Both the position numbers and the translations under genes were made by a program. A DNA stretch of 64,000 nucleotides. It comes from Liolophura sinensis. Taxonomy: Eukaryota > Mollusca > Polyplacophora > Chitonida > Chitonidae. Below are positions 44,129-57,056 of the stretch, one piece after another (position 1 is the first letter of the stretch; each line of letters begins with the position of its first letter). The notes below the pieces were generated by a model. The model was not told the DNA's origin. It saw only the letters and a program-made list of their open reading frames with translations, and ran no database searches. The DNA lies in assembly GCF_032854445.1 (NCBI RefSeq), contig NC_088297.1:14251335-14315334 (forward strand), read 5' to 3'.

Positions 44129-44804
44129 AAAATGGTTCGTTTTATGAAGCAAATAAATGCTACAATATATTAAAAATATTTTTGGTGCAGAAACTTACAT
44201 TTTCGTAGTAGGATGTCACCTTACCTTCCAACCAAACCTCCAAACCCTCAAAGTCAGTAGCACTCTCAGAATCAGGCAAAGAGGCATTTATTGTAAATTA
44301 CAACGGCGAAGCCTAAATATTATTTTCATATATTTTTCCTTAACAGTTAACTAAACATTTTGTTTAGTGTTTCCAGTTTTAACTCATAAGGACTAAATAG
44401 TAAGCATTTGTGAATCACATTTCAGGTTTTGACTTAGATGTAAATCGAAGGCTGATTAGCTTAAGATTGTCTTTAAAACCTCGGTTCAGTTTCACGTTGT
44501 TTTGTCTTTAAACCATAAATGAAACTTTAAATTGTTGTTAAATTATTTGCCAGTTTGAAACCATAATACATTAAAAATAAGAAGAATTACAAAGTATTTA
44601 AAAAAAAAATGAAGAATGTGATGACCAGCGTGGCATTCTTTCACTTCCTTGATCTTCGTGGGAACATTGTGCCCACTAATTTCTGAATAACATGTTTAAC
44701 ACCCACTAGCGGGTAAATGTAGATGGCAACTTGAACAAATAATCCTGCTCTACTTCTGTCTCAGAATGCTGTATTTCAGTGTAAAGGATTCAGATGACAC
44801 TTTT

Positions 44805-44930
44805 TTGCTTGATTCTGATTGATTCTGCCCTAAAGGGCCATGCATTTAAGGATTTTTTATCACATTGGATTAAAAAAGACTCAAGTGTTGGCATCAAAGC
44901 CTTAAAATATCGTTTTAATGGCCCTTAACT
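44805..44930 (+). repeat. Dispersed repeat H, copy 2
   Basis: GCTTGATTCTGATTGATTCT, CCTAAAGGGCCATGC, GTGTTGGCATCAAAGCCTTA follows the order of 38868-39060 and ends where MITE-D copy 6 begins. Confidence 0.5.
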
Positions 44931-45137
44931 TAATTCCTTAACCTTTTCGCATATATAAGAGCAACTTTGAGTCCAATATATGCGCATTTTAAATTTGGTT
45001 TTGGAGACAAAACTGTATTGGTTTGATTGTCCAATTTCAGAACTTTACAACAAGTATAATTTTATCAGTCTAAGCAGAGTAAAGCCATCAGAATATGCTT
45101 GAATAAAGACCTTGTAAAAAGGTGTAAGAATTACAGT
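44931..45137 (+). mobile_element. MITE-D copy 6
   Basis: TTAATTCCTTAACCTTTTCG at the left and AAAAAGGTGTAAGAATTACA at the right enclose the typical interior, including GGAGACAAAACTGTATTGGT. Confidence 0.8.
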
Positions 45138-46559
45138 ATATGCTTCTGAAAGCGGGTTTTAACATTCCTAACTTTAGATGATATATGGTAGTCTTCCATA
45201 ATTACCGGTGATCACCTACACTATACTTGTGAACCAGTACATATTAATTTTGCTAATAATTTTGGCTCATTTGCCGTGAATGTGGAAAAAAGATATTATT
45301 TATAGAATCTGTGTTAAATAAGCATCGAGTCAGTTACATAGCTGATATGGAAAGTTTGTTGATGTCTCGTAGCAGATGAATTCTTAGTTATTGGTCAATA
45401 GAAATTCTGTGATTGATACTTTCTGCTGATAATTGTGAAAAGAGGTATATTGTTATCTTAGTTGTTGTGCCAGTGGATGTTGCCGTAACCTGCAAGGACT
45501 GTGTTTGTTTGAAACAAGAATTCAACTTTGGTGAGAGAAATACAAATTGGTATTTAGTTCATTCATGACTGGTCGTGTAGGCCCTATATGTCCTTCTACA
45601 GTTGATATTTCTTGTTTTATTCAAAGAAATCCATATGCTGAAAAAGGGGCCATTTGATTCTGTAAATACTTAAAAGAGCTTATTCATTTTAAAAAAGACA
45701 TATAAAATCTTAAAGCCAGTCAGCAAAAACTTTGATTTTTTTTGTCTTTTTTGAGGGTTTTCCTATTTTGTAAAGTGTAATAAACATATAGTTGACTTTA
45801 TTCTTAAGTGTGTAAATTAATTATGGAATCCTGCATGGAATAAAATGCATGTGTGACTTGCTGAATTTTGTGTTTTATTCTAGTCGTGAAAAAAAATGCA
45901 ATTCATGCCCCTTTTAAGAGCATTAATTTTCTTTTTCTTCAAGTCTGCATTATCTAAGATCTTACGATGTACCGTACTCACTCCTCGTGTTCACACTCTA
46001 ATCTCTACTTCTCTATGTTATCCTTTTTTTCTTTTCTCTACCCCACACATAAAGTGGCTTTCGGTGTTCTACCTACCAGCTCTGCCTTACCCATCACGTC
46101 TGTCGGACATTTCGTTTGCATTTTTTTCTCCCACTTTGCTGAGAAGATGTCAAAAACATTCTGAAAAAACCCCTGCTATAAACATCATTGTGTGTCAGTG
46201 CTATCCTCGGTAAAGGAACCCATATCTGGTGTCGAGGGTGGCAATATGAATTGCTAGTTAATACCTGGATCATATGCCCATCATCTGGTAGCGGAGTTAT
46301 ATTGTATGTGCACATGTTAGTAAAGGGAGATAATTTTATGTGTTTTTATGTACTTATTTATGGGTGTATTTGTTTTGGGTGACAAATGATGTATATTACA
46401 TTACAGAACTCTTACAGGACTTTTGCATTTGTTTGACACCGGGTATAGATATGTGACTGAAAACCTTTTTTTTTTTTTTTAAGAATAACTGTACATGGGA
46501 GTTGAACTATTGTCATGTTTATTGCTCATAGTATGGTGTTTGAAAAATAGAGTGCTTAA

Positions 46560-46895
46560 AAGAAACATTTACATTTTCACAGTATTTCTTTGGACGATAT
46601 GGGAACATTTACATTTTTACAGTATTTCTTAGGACGATATGGGAAACTTTACATTTTCACAGTATTTCTTAGGACGATATGGGAACATTTACATTTTTAC
46701 AGTATTTCTTAGGATGATATGGGAAAATTTACATTTTCACAGTATTTCTTAGGACGATATGGGATCATTTACATTTTCACAAAATTTCTTAGGACAGTAT
46801 GGGAACATTTACATTTTCACAAAATTTTTAAGGACGATATGAGAACATTTACATTTTCACAGTATTTCTTAGGACAATATGGGAACATTTGAAGC
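46560..46895 (+). repeat. 40-bp tandem array, ~8 copies
   Basis: The unit is GGGAACATTTACATTTTCAC followed by AGTATTTCTTAGGACGATAT. Copies differ by a few substitutions, and alternating TTTTCAC and TTTTTAC types suggest an 80-bp higher-order dimer at the left. Confidence 0.92.
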
Positions 46896-47564
46896 CGTAT
46901 GAGAAGAGTTTGTTGAAATGAAATAAGTGAGAGAGAAATCAATTGATCGTAGCTAAAGTCTTCATTTAATTAAGAAAGGCAAATAAAGTGTTGAATAGAC
47001 TTTATGTTAGGCTTCTCTGTTTAACCAAAGTGCGCTCAGGCTGAGGTGAGAAAATATAAGACGCCCAAAAAAAAAAAAAGCACTTGAATTTTTTTATCAA
47101 AGAAAGCACAGAAGAGCGAAAACATGGTGATTCCATCGGGTCTGGGTAATTTGTCACACCTGCATCAGTGCAGGTGCATTAGCACTCACTGTTTGTTGTG
47201 CGTTTCCAGGGTAGAAAATAAACTTGGATTTTCCTCGCTTCTGTCGCCTAAACAGTGTGTAACACAGCCGGCTTGTGGATTGTAAACATTACTACCTTAA
47301 ACATGTACCTGGTTCCCAGGTTCTACTTTACACCCTCTACAGCTCTCTGGCCAGGCCTGCAAAGGTGCCATGTACTGGATAATTGGAGAGTGTTTACGGT
47401 CAGTTATATCTGCTAGGAATGTTGTTCCTCCATGCCACTGGGAAATGTCAGCCCAGACTTTTTCACCTCCTTGACTAACATCGTAATGCCCTGCAACTCA
47501 GGTAAATATTGGAATCCTGGTCAGTGGCCTGAAAATAATTAAAGTACAAGTGTTTGTATGTACC

Positions 47565-47757
47565 CCGATTCTTCAACATTTTCAGCCCCCACTGCAACCA
47601 GTATTTTGAAAGATTCTGAGACAACTGTGGTGAAATAATTTGCACAGTTGTAAGAAGCCAGCATCATAAATGACACAACCCAAACAATTGTGTGCATACA
47701 TTCCACTGCAATAAAGTGCTATAGAGGTTGAAAAGGTTGAAGATTTTCACTATATTA
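47565..47757 (+). mobile_element. MITE-E copy 4
   Basis: CCCGATTCTTCAACATTTTC at the left and GGTTGAAAAGGTTGAAGATT at the right. The interior has AACCAGTATTTTGAAAGATT and TGACACAACCCAAACAATTG. Confidence 0.75.
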
Positions 47758-48779
47758 CTTAAACTCTCCTACATTCTGTATGAAAATGAAAAGAATTTTG
47801 CCACATCCACAGGATGTGTGAAACTATAGCTATAGTAATGATTAAATTCACTTAAAATGAGGTTTACAGCAAAGCAGTCATTGTGAAAAGGAAACAAAAA
47901 TAAAAAATAATGAAATTTCACATGGTGTTTGTCACATGTACTTGTGAAATTGTGTTTGAAAACTTACATGTTGTTTTCAGAGGTTCAAAATAGTTTTCTA
48001 TTCATGGTGCATGTGTATTGTTGAATTTTTTTTTTGTCTTTAATTTTGTTTGTGCGAAAGCATGATTTACAGTGATATTTTACCCACTGCTAACAAAAAG
48101 TATATAAGTTGATGGTCATAACTTTAGCTTAACTGATCAAAATAGCCCGTGGATTATCGTGGGTTCTGCCAGCAACTAACGCTTATAGATAAATAAATGC
48201 TGCAGCAAAGTTAAAATCCATGTACATGAAATTGCATGTTTTCAGCTCACATTATGAATATTTTTTTATTAATCATCCTGGCAAAACTTTGAAGTTCTAG
48301 CCTCAGGTGCTTCTGTCTTTCTATAGATTAGCATGCATGGATTTATGGGCCTGGTCCCTTAGCTGACCCACATGCCCGATACCTGATACTTCTGTCTCTC
48401 AAGACCTGCACATTTACCAAACCCCCATCAAGTTTCCCTGCCCATAACATCTGTGGTCAGTTATAGAGGGCCGGTGACATGTGTGACTGACATATTAGGT
48501 GTGACAGTGATTTAAAAAGCAGGGTCAAGAATACTAGTTTCCTAGAGAGTTTAAAATAAAGAGAATGCTAATGTAATCAGTGCCTCTTTGAATTTGTGAA
48601 AAGTGGAGACTAGAGAGAGAACGTTGCATGATCACACTTTGTAAATTGAATTTTAACCTTACGCTTCTTTCCGAAAAATTGTATTTGTGGACAAATAATA
48701 GTCATATAACACTGCTCTTGATGCAGAAACGGACATTATTTTTACAAATGGATAACACCCTTACCTTTCAAATATATAA

Positions 48780-48930
48780 AGGACGCTCTTTCGCAAAACA
48801 GCGTTAACTGATTTTTCGTAACTTTTCTCATACATGACACCTTATGGCTCTATAGCCTAGAAAACCTCTAGCTGTTATGAAAAAAGTAACGAGAAATATG
48901 ACTTACACAGTTTTTTGAAAGCTAGCTAGG
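48780..48930. repeat. Inverted repeat, ~55-bp arms
   Basis: GCTCTTTCGCAAAACAGCGT then GATTTTTCGTAACTTTTCTC pairs imperfectly with TATGAAAAAAGTAACGAGAA then CACAGTTTTTTGAAAGCTAG, around a ~35-bp loop. It could be a fold-back element. Confidence 0.5.
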
Positions 48931-51244
48931 GCCCCCAGAACACAGGTAATTTAGGCGAAATTTTTGCAGTAGTTGTTTAATCTGTCCAATCTTTGTGGCT
49001 GCTACAACATGGATGAATAACAGTATGTATACCCCTGGACCCTACCAGTCTGGTAGCTTTATGTGTTTTTGACAGCAAAACAACAGTAAATCTCTAGTCT
49101 ACTGGAACTACATGTACTGTATATACTAGCATGTGGGTTGAGGGTATATGTTTAAGGACAAACGAACTGTAAATTTCCTGGGAGTTTGGGAATGTCTGAA
49201 TGTCTTCAGCAGCATTTACGTGGTAGGGCTGAAGAGTGTCAATGATTAGCTGGGCAGGCATGCTGTGTGATCTGCTTGACCATGTTGAGCCAAACAGCCT
49301 GTAAATTTCCAAGGGGAGATAAATCAATGACAAGTTAAAGGGCTAAGATCTCATTAGTGTGGTCCGACCCTCAGGCTTGTGTGGGGAGAGAAGTACCTGA
49401 GCTCCAAACGCCATAAACATTCCACCCACTCCCCTCCTTGTCCTCATTTCTAGCACCAAACACCTTGTTAAAAGCCATTCCAAGCCATGTCAGTGAATTG
49501 TATGTAGTTGGTGAATTGCCCTGCTCAAATGTCTTTACTACAACCTTGTGAAGGAACTGTTTTCAAATGTGAGAAATAATGCTGTAGACTGACAGATGGA
49601 CAGACAGACAGTTTAGTGACAGGAAAATGAGAATTTATGTCTTTTCTGTCTCCTGTTTTGTTTGCCCATGTCCTGTATTAGTTGATATATATGCCGTTGC
49701 GCCTTAAGACCCCTGTTATATGTGAACACATGTCAACAACAACAGCAAAGGCCATGCGCAAAAATATGAACTTCATCTTCACAGACCTAGCATGTGAAAC
49801 TGTTGAAAATGGTCATTAAGATTGCTGCTTTGAAGGATGGGCAGATAGAAGTATGTTAAAGGATTCATGAAAAGTAAAATAAGCTTGTAGGTTGTTATTA
49901 CGTGGGAAAGTTTTTAAAAATGTTCAAAAAATTTTCATGTTTAGGCCACATTTCATGCCTCAAAATCACTCCCTTTCTTGATGTATATTTTGCATGAACT
50001 GTTAGAAATTTGCAGATATGACATCATGGATGACCAGCTTGGAGCTCCCTGTTTGGAGAGAGTTGTTTTGACCACTGTCATGCACCATTGAATTGACTAA
50101 TGCAAGCTATTTAATTTCCGAACAGATTTCTGTGACATTTTTACTCCCCAAAAACAATTGGGGTGAGAAAAAAATTTTCACTTTCATGTTTTAGAACATA
50201 TGTTAATCTGCATATTAAGAAAATAAAAGATTATACTTGGTGTATCCTTAAGGCTTTAACATATGACTGAGATGTGGCAAGGTGTGATTTTTTCGACATG
50301 TAGTGTGCTGCATCATTCATGTAAGATGACAGGATCTTTACTGAATAACATGCATAATTCATGAAACCCAAGCTCAGTGTTTGTTAAAGTTTTACAGCAG
50401 TGGACAAGTTCATGGGTGGATGACATATCACTGAAAACAAAAACCACGGCCCCTTTGCCTGACAAACCCCTGATGAAACACAACAGCCAAATAAAACAAA
50501 AGAAAAAAAAAACATGTTGAACCACTTAGCCAGCAAGTGGCAACTTAAAAAACTTATAAGCAGGAATTAACTTGTGTCAAGTAAAGAAAACTTCATGTAT
50601 TTTTTTTAGAAAGACTATTACTTGTTTTTGACTGGATTGTGTGAGAAATCGGGCCAAATCTCGATGACAGAACTGTTCTGTCAGTGCAAACAACTGTTTA
50701 GTGCTGACATGAATGTGCTCAGCAGAGTCGCTCGTTCTGCACCAATCACCACTTTAGCAGAACACTTCATTAAAACCTTGTTATGTTCTGCTGAAAAAGC
50801 CTTATTTTTTATTTTGCAGCACTTTTTCTTACCTTCATTGGTGTCTTCTTTGCCAACTTTGTTCCCTTTTTTTTTTTGACATATCCTCTCTTAAAGTAGG
50901 GAATTGGACTCATTGGAGAAAAGTGTACTCTAGCTTTATAATTCGGAAGTGAAAAGAAATTACATTGTTGTGTGGTATAAATGTTATGGCATTGGAGTCA
51001 TGTCCCTTAATAGATGTAGTATACTGTGAATAAAATTATAGGCAGAAGTGATGAGGTTAATTATACTGTGGAAAGGATGGTATTTCCAATAGCACTGCTT
51101 TGCATCAGTTGAAGACATAAAAAATATATAAATATGTCTTCATGAAAATTATAGGAATTCTTTTTTTTTTTCGCTCTTTAGTAGGGTCTGCACAGAATGT
51201 TTTACTTTTCCTTACTCTCTGCAATCCTATTTGCCCCAGATAAA

Positions 51245-51425
51245 ATCATATTTTGATTAATTTCTTATCAGAAAAACTGAAATTTTGACATCAAAATTAT
51301 CATATGTGCTCCTGAAACTATTTTTACACACCAAATTTGAGGTAAAATATAGAACTTTTGGTGCTAAAACTCACATTTTCCAGTAGCATGTCATCGTTGT
51401 AGGAAAGTGAAAAAATCTCAAACGC
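51245..51425 (+). repeat. Dispersed repeat H, copy 3
   Basis: GATTAATTTCTTATCAGAAA, TGACATCAAAATTATCATAT, ACACACCAAATTTGAGGTAA, then GGTGCTAAAACTCACATTTT. It shares order and spacing with 38868-39060 and 59588-59990. Confidence 0.45.
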
Positions 51426-51780
51426 CTTTCTTAGATCGATAGAACTCTGGGAAACTAGGAAATAAGTGAATCTTAGTCAGGGGTGAATTTTTAGGTCAGA
51501 TACAGTTTAGGGTAGACAGGGGATCATTTGTAGAGGTGGAGAATGTATGGGATTTCCATTTCTACAGCCCACCCATCACCAGCTTACCTATCATTGCTAG
51601 TAGCACTGTAGTTCTACAGGTATATCCTACACCTTAACAAGGGAACAAAACACCTTTGGACTGATGTTGGCACTGAGCCACATTCCAGTTATTAGGAAAC
51701 AGAGAAAAAAAGTGGCCAACAAATGACATGGAAAAGTTTCAACTTGTTGTGAACTTGGGACTATTTGCTTGAGTTATAGC

Positions 51781-52165
51781 GGTAAAGCCCAGGAGGCTGA
51801 CCACAGTTGTAGAAGTGAATCATTCTTGAGTACAGCGTCTATCATTCTTGAGTACAGTGTCTATCATTCTTGAGACTACAGTGAGAATCATTCTAGACTA
51901 CAGTGAGAAGCATTCTTGAGACGACAGGGAGAATCATTCTTGAGACTAAAGCATGAATCATTCTTGAGACTACAGTGAGAATCATTCTTGAGACTACAGT
52001 GAGAATCATTCTTGAGACTACAGTGAGAATCATTCTAGACTACAGTGAGAAGCATTCTTGAGACGACAGTGAGAATCATTCTTGAGACTAAAGCATGAAT
52101 CATTCTTGAGACTACAGTGAGAATCATTCTTGAGACTACAGCATGAATCATTCTTGCGTGCAGCG
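51781..52165 (+). repeat. 24-bp tandem array grown from a SINE-A tail
   Basis: At 51795-51840 a worn SINE-A end is visible (TGACCACAGTTGTAGAAGTG, AATCATTCTTGAGTACAGCG). The array then repeats GAATCATTCTTGAGACTACA then GTGA about 13 times, with variants such as GACGACAGGGA and AAAGCAT. A block of several variant units (51889-51975 and 52032-52125) is duplicated. Confidence 0.85.
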
Positions 52166-53156
52166 TGAATCGTCAGTTGATGAATTCATGAATCAATCAT
52201 TATTGATTATTGTACTCACTATAGTTAGTCTTCAGTGTCCAAATTGGGGAGATGGGATTTTTGGAAAAAGGTTACGAATCAAGTATGAGATGAATTAAGT
52301 TCCATCAACATCGCCATGGCACAGGAAATTGAAACCAACGTGGAAAAGGGAATGTTGGCTGTGAGAAACCGCACTGAAATATTGGCCAAAGAAAAAAATC
52401 TCTGACGCTTGCAACACCTGTTGTACTTTACACCTGTGACCATCAATATAGCTCACCCCCTAACCCAACACAACCTGACTCTCTAAAACAGGCATACCAC
52501 CTCCCAAACAGACAATCAGGTGACATTCATTTACATGCTTCCCTTGGGCAAACATTTTTTAGAGGAAGGGGAGAGACATTTTGGGGGTTCGGGGTATAAA
52601 TGTAAATACTGTAGTACTTTAGCAGATGTGTGTAAACCATGATCGAATGGTACTGATAATTAAGACAGCTTTAACATGTTGAAGTGGTTTCCAAATAATA
52701 TAGTAAGTGATATAGAGGAAGTGGTTTTTTGCTTATTGTACGTGTAAATAAAACAAATCTGTTATCTGTCTAGTGAAGGTGAAAATGGAAGGAAATATTA
52801 GATTTGCCCAAACAAACATGTAATTCATCTGTCCTTGATAAGATAGTGAGATTTCTTCTACATGTATTTTTAGCCAGGGCCTTTGGTATTCAAACATCAG
52901 AATAAGATGTGATGTTTTCTTCTGTTTTTGAGCATTTCCTACCACTTTTGATTTGCTAGCGAGTAATTGAACACAAGTATGATTGTTTTTTTTTATGATT
53001 GTTTAATTTGCTCACAACTTATCTAGGAAGTAGGATATTGTCTGAGCTTTGTTTTGTCCAAGTGTCGGCATAATTGTCGGCATAATTGTCTCAGGATATT
53101 TTCCAGTCATATGTGCATGACGCAGTACATTTTTTATGTACGGTTGATGTGCATGT

Positions 53157-53800
53157 AACACCTTCTTTGAATACTTGTAGCTCCCTCTTTGAATACATTT
53201 AGTTCCCTCTTTGAATGCAAGTAGCTCCCTCTTTGAATGCAAGTAGCTCCCTCTTTGAATACTTATAGCCCTCTCTTTGAATACTTGTAGCTCCCTCTTT
53301 GAATACTTGTAGCTCCCTCTTTGAATAATTGTAGCTCCCTCTTTGAATACTTGTACCTTCCTCTTTGAATGCTTGTAGCTCCTTCTTTGAATACTTATAG
53401 CCCTCTCTTTGAATACTTGTATCTCCCTCTTTGAATACTTGTAGCTCCCTCTTTGAATAATTGTAGCTCCCTCTTTGAATGCTTATAGCCCTCTCTTTGA
53501 ATACTTGTAGCTCCCTCTTTGAATACTTATAGCTCCCTCTTTGAATACTTGTAGCTCCCTCTTTGAATACTTATAGCTCCCTCTTTGAATACTTGTAGCT
53601 CCCTCTTTGAATACTTGTAGCTCCCTCTTTGAATGCAAGTAGCTCCCTCTTTGAATACTTTTAGCTCCCCCTTTGAATACTTCCAGCTCCCTCTTTGAAT
53701 ACCTGTAGATCCCTCTTTGAATACTTCTATCTCCTTCTTTGAATGCTTGTAGCACCCTCTTTGAAAACTTGTAGCTCCCTCTTTGAATGCAAGTAGCTCC
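53157..53800 (+). repeat. 24-bp tandem array, ~27 copies
   Basis: The unit is TTGAATACTTGTAGCTCCCT followed by CTTT. On the reverse strand 24 bp equals eight codons without stops, giving a 136-codon frame with a KEGA/RGSYKYSK/RELQVF periodicity. I regard that as a by-product, although its length makes it notable. There are no unique spacers, so it is not a CRISPR array. Confidence 0.95.
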
Positions 53801-54758
53801 TTCTTTCAGTAGATCCCGTCTTCTAGTAGGATCCTCAGATTGTTGGCAGTAATCACATCGTGGCCACTGATATTCATCATCTGTGCATATCACACCTGGA
53901 ATTAAACACAGGTGGTAAGAGCATTGATTAACCTGCAGACACAGCCAGCAGGTACTTTACTCGCTCTAGCTCAGGGGTTTCCCTGCCAAAAGTTTGTCCA
54001 TGCCAAACTCCTCATTTATAACGCCTCCGATATCCATCATCAAATGTTAAAGTACAGAGGGCTGAGTTACGTCACTTTGCAGACGACCAACACCTGGTAA
54101 TGCTGTAAGGGAATGATAAATATGAGCCCAGACGTGCTTCGGGTTAAGGTTTTCACGCTAACCTCAGATGATATGCAGAACTACATTTTGTTCATCAAAT
54201 GCCTCACTAAGGTTATCCACTGCTGCACAAAGTAATGAACTTTGTCAATAAAAGCATTATTCATGTCAAACATTGCCTTTTTTTTTTACGTTTTGAATAA
54301 TTGACTACACTAGCTTTTTGCCTTGATCTTGACATTGTTAACATTGTTTTCTGAGCCTTGTTAGAATCCACTACATTCAAGGACAGGTAATGACATTGAC
54401 AAGTTACCTGTGCATTTCTTTGTGTTTTTTGGAAGGGCTTTGCATGTTTACAAAACGGCAGTAAACATCATACGGCAAGCGTGACAGTGGTCTTACCTTG
54501 TAGGTTTTAACAGACATCCTCCAGTTTGCTGATTTCAGAAATGTTTTACTTCAAATTTGAAAGTGAAAAAGCAACTTATTTCATCAGAACAGATTATTGC
54601 TAATGTAATGTTGTGGTAGGATAAGGGTATTTTCTGTCATTGTTGAGATTTTCAGACCTTTTAATATCTGACTATCAATTCCGGTGTCTGTTTTAACTTG
54701 AGAGTTCTTCACTTACCATGTGCTTAACATCTGCACTTGTTAAGTACAAAGCAGCATA

Positions 54759-54976
54759 CTGTAATTCTTCAGCCTTTTTACATGTTTGTAGAGTGTTTAT
54801 TCAAGCATTCTGTGAAGGCATTATTTTGTGATAACTGATAAAATTATGCTTTTTGTGAAGCCCTGAAAATGGCCAATCCAACCAGTGTACTTTTGTGTTT
54901 AGAAATCAAATTTAAAATGTGCATAAATTGCACTGAAAATCAATCTTCCATATGCAAAAAGGTTGAGGAATTAGAG
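54759..54976 (-). mobile_element. MITE-D copy 7
   Basis: ACTGTAATTCTTCAGCCTTT at the left, then GGCATTATTTTGTGATAACT, GAAGCCCTGAAAATGGCCAA, and AAAAAGGTTGAGGAATTAGA at the right. Full length. Confidence 0.85.
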
Positions 54977-55671
54977 TACATTTATTTCTAAGAACAGTTG
55001 CTAATAGAGGTCATATTGATAAACAATTTAATTTCTTTGAACAGTCTATATGCAGCAAAAATACATGTATGTATTTGAATCTTTAACTTTATTTAAAACT
55101 GTCTCAATAACTCATGTGCACACGTGCAAACTCTATCATACTGCACCCACATTCTTCACGGATCTTAATACTCCAGTGCCAATTTCCCCTGTTGAACAAA
55201 AAAAAATAAAGATATGATATATTATTTTGTTGAAATTCTGTTACGTCCATATGGGATGTTAAAGCCCAATTAATCAAAAACACCCGCCAATCTATCTTGT
55301 GTTCCTGCAGCCTGTTATGCACTGTTTAACAAATGAGCCCATTTGCGATGAAGGCGCTGCGCCGCGATATGACGTATTGCAGGCTGTTGGGCTCGGGGTG
55401 ATTATCACTCTATCTCTATGATGAGCACACCACAATATTTGCCGAGCTGGCACCCACAGTAATAGTATTGATAACAGCCGACAGCTTTACCCTTTAGAAC
55501 TGGATGCGTATGTCGGAGTTATGCCAGAACACATTTGTCTTCTTTGTCTGGAGTTGTGATACAAGTTGACATTTTCTCCTACAGGCATGCCACAGGGAGG
55601 TTGGTGGAATGGCATCTAACATTCTGTAGGCTGGCTGGCATGTCAACCTCCCCTAAACTCATGGAATGCAT

Positions 55672-55930
55672 ACTGAAATTCTTCTAGTTTTTCTCAAGAT
55701 GTGCAAACCTATTCTAAGGGTATTGTTCTGTGTAGAATATGACATGTACTTTTTGTAGCCCTGAAACCAGCTGGCACAATCAAACTAAAAAGATCCATAA
55801 ATGACACTTCATTTATTTATTTGTTTGATTGGTGTTTTACACCGTACTCAAGAATATTTCTCTTATACGACGGCGGTCAGTATTATGGTGGGATGAAAAG
55901 TTTGCTCTTTCATATGTGAAAAGCCTGAAC
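55672..55930 (-). mobile_element. MITE-D copy 8, with a SINE-A nested in it
   Basis: MITE-D sequence runs from TGAAATTCTTCTAGTTTTTC to AAGATCCATAAATGACACTT, is interrupted by reverse SINE-A sequence (55808-55895), and resumes TTGCTCTTTCATATGTGAAA then AGCCTGAACAATG. Confidence 0.75.
55808..55895 (-). mobile_element. SINE-A 3' end, reverse, nested
   Basis: TTTATTTATTTGTTTGATTG, GTGTTTTACACCGTACTCAA and GAATATTTCTCTTATACGAC sit inside MITE-D copy 8, so this SINE arrived later than the MITE. Confidence 0.8.
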
Positions 55931-56232
55931 AATGTGGGATAATGTGCATTTTCTTATGCATGTACCAGTATACAGACTGCATCTTTCACATAAGTGCAGG
56001 ATTTATAAATGAGGTCATAGCTTTTAAATATTAAATGAAAATTAATTTCATTTCAAGTTCAATTACTTTCTGATTTTATTTTTGGAAATAATAAATGGGA
56101 TTTTTTCCAACATGGGTTTTTTCAGATTTAAATAAGTTGATTTCGGCTGCTTCCATTATATGTTTTAGTGGGAATCCTTGGTGTTTGAACAAAGCATTGT
56201 ATGTGAACAAAATAAAGAAACTGCATTATGTG

Positions 56233-56451
56233 TATCTTAGTTCCTCAAACCTTATGAAAGGGTAAGTTTCAGTGCAATTTATCCACATTTTTAAATGGAC
56301 TTTGGAGATAAAACAACATTGATTGGATTGGTCAGTTTGAAGGCTTTGCAAAAAGTGTAATGTTATCAATCAACAGAGAAAAATGCCTTCAGAATACCCT
56401 TGAATAAACACTTTTTTTTTGCAAACATGTGAAAAGGTTGAAGAATTACAG
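56233..56451 (+). mobile_element. MITE-D copy 9
   Basis: TTAGTTCCTCAAACCTTATG at the left, TGGAGATAAAACAACATTGA in the middle, and GTGAAAAGGTTGAAGAATTA at the right. Full length. Confidence 0.82.
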
Positions 56452-57056
56452 TACCAGGAAAATCAATATGCCATCAGTACTTAGCCTGTTTTCTGAATAA
56501 AATTTCTTGAATCTGTATAAATCAGGTGTCATATTTTTTTTTTTGATTTTTTTTTTTTTATTGGCTAAGAAAATTGATTCATGTCAGCACATACGATTTA
56601 GATCTGAAAACTTGCCTCTGGTATAGCAATATGCAGTAGATATCTGAATCACGGCTGATATTGGCTTGGAAATTACGTGCTATGCTTCCATTTAGTCACT
56701 GCCTGACAGCTTTATGGCTGTGTTACTGAATGGAGCAGTGGCGCCATCTGGAACTTTGAAACAGTTATTTATATTTCACAGCTTTATGGCACAGTTTGCC
56801 TGCTTATATTTACTCTTTCTTTTACAGACTGAAGATGCCAATTTTTTTTTTCCTTTTTTAAGATAACGACTACATTAAGAATGCTTTCTGGGGTTTTACT
56901 ATTTTCTGCAGGGAGTTGATATTTTTCTCACTTCATAAACACTGCTTTTTCTCAGCGTTATTCAGTTAACTCTTCCAAAGTGAAACTGTGGAACAGTTGT
57001 AAGCGGGAATTGATTGTATTTTTGGAGGACTTTTTCAACAGAGAATTCTTGTAATA

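Noticed and set aside
53157-53800. CRISPR-like regular repeats
   Set aside because: Units are contiguous with no unique spacers, and the genome is clearly animal.
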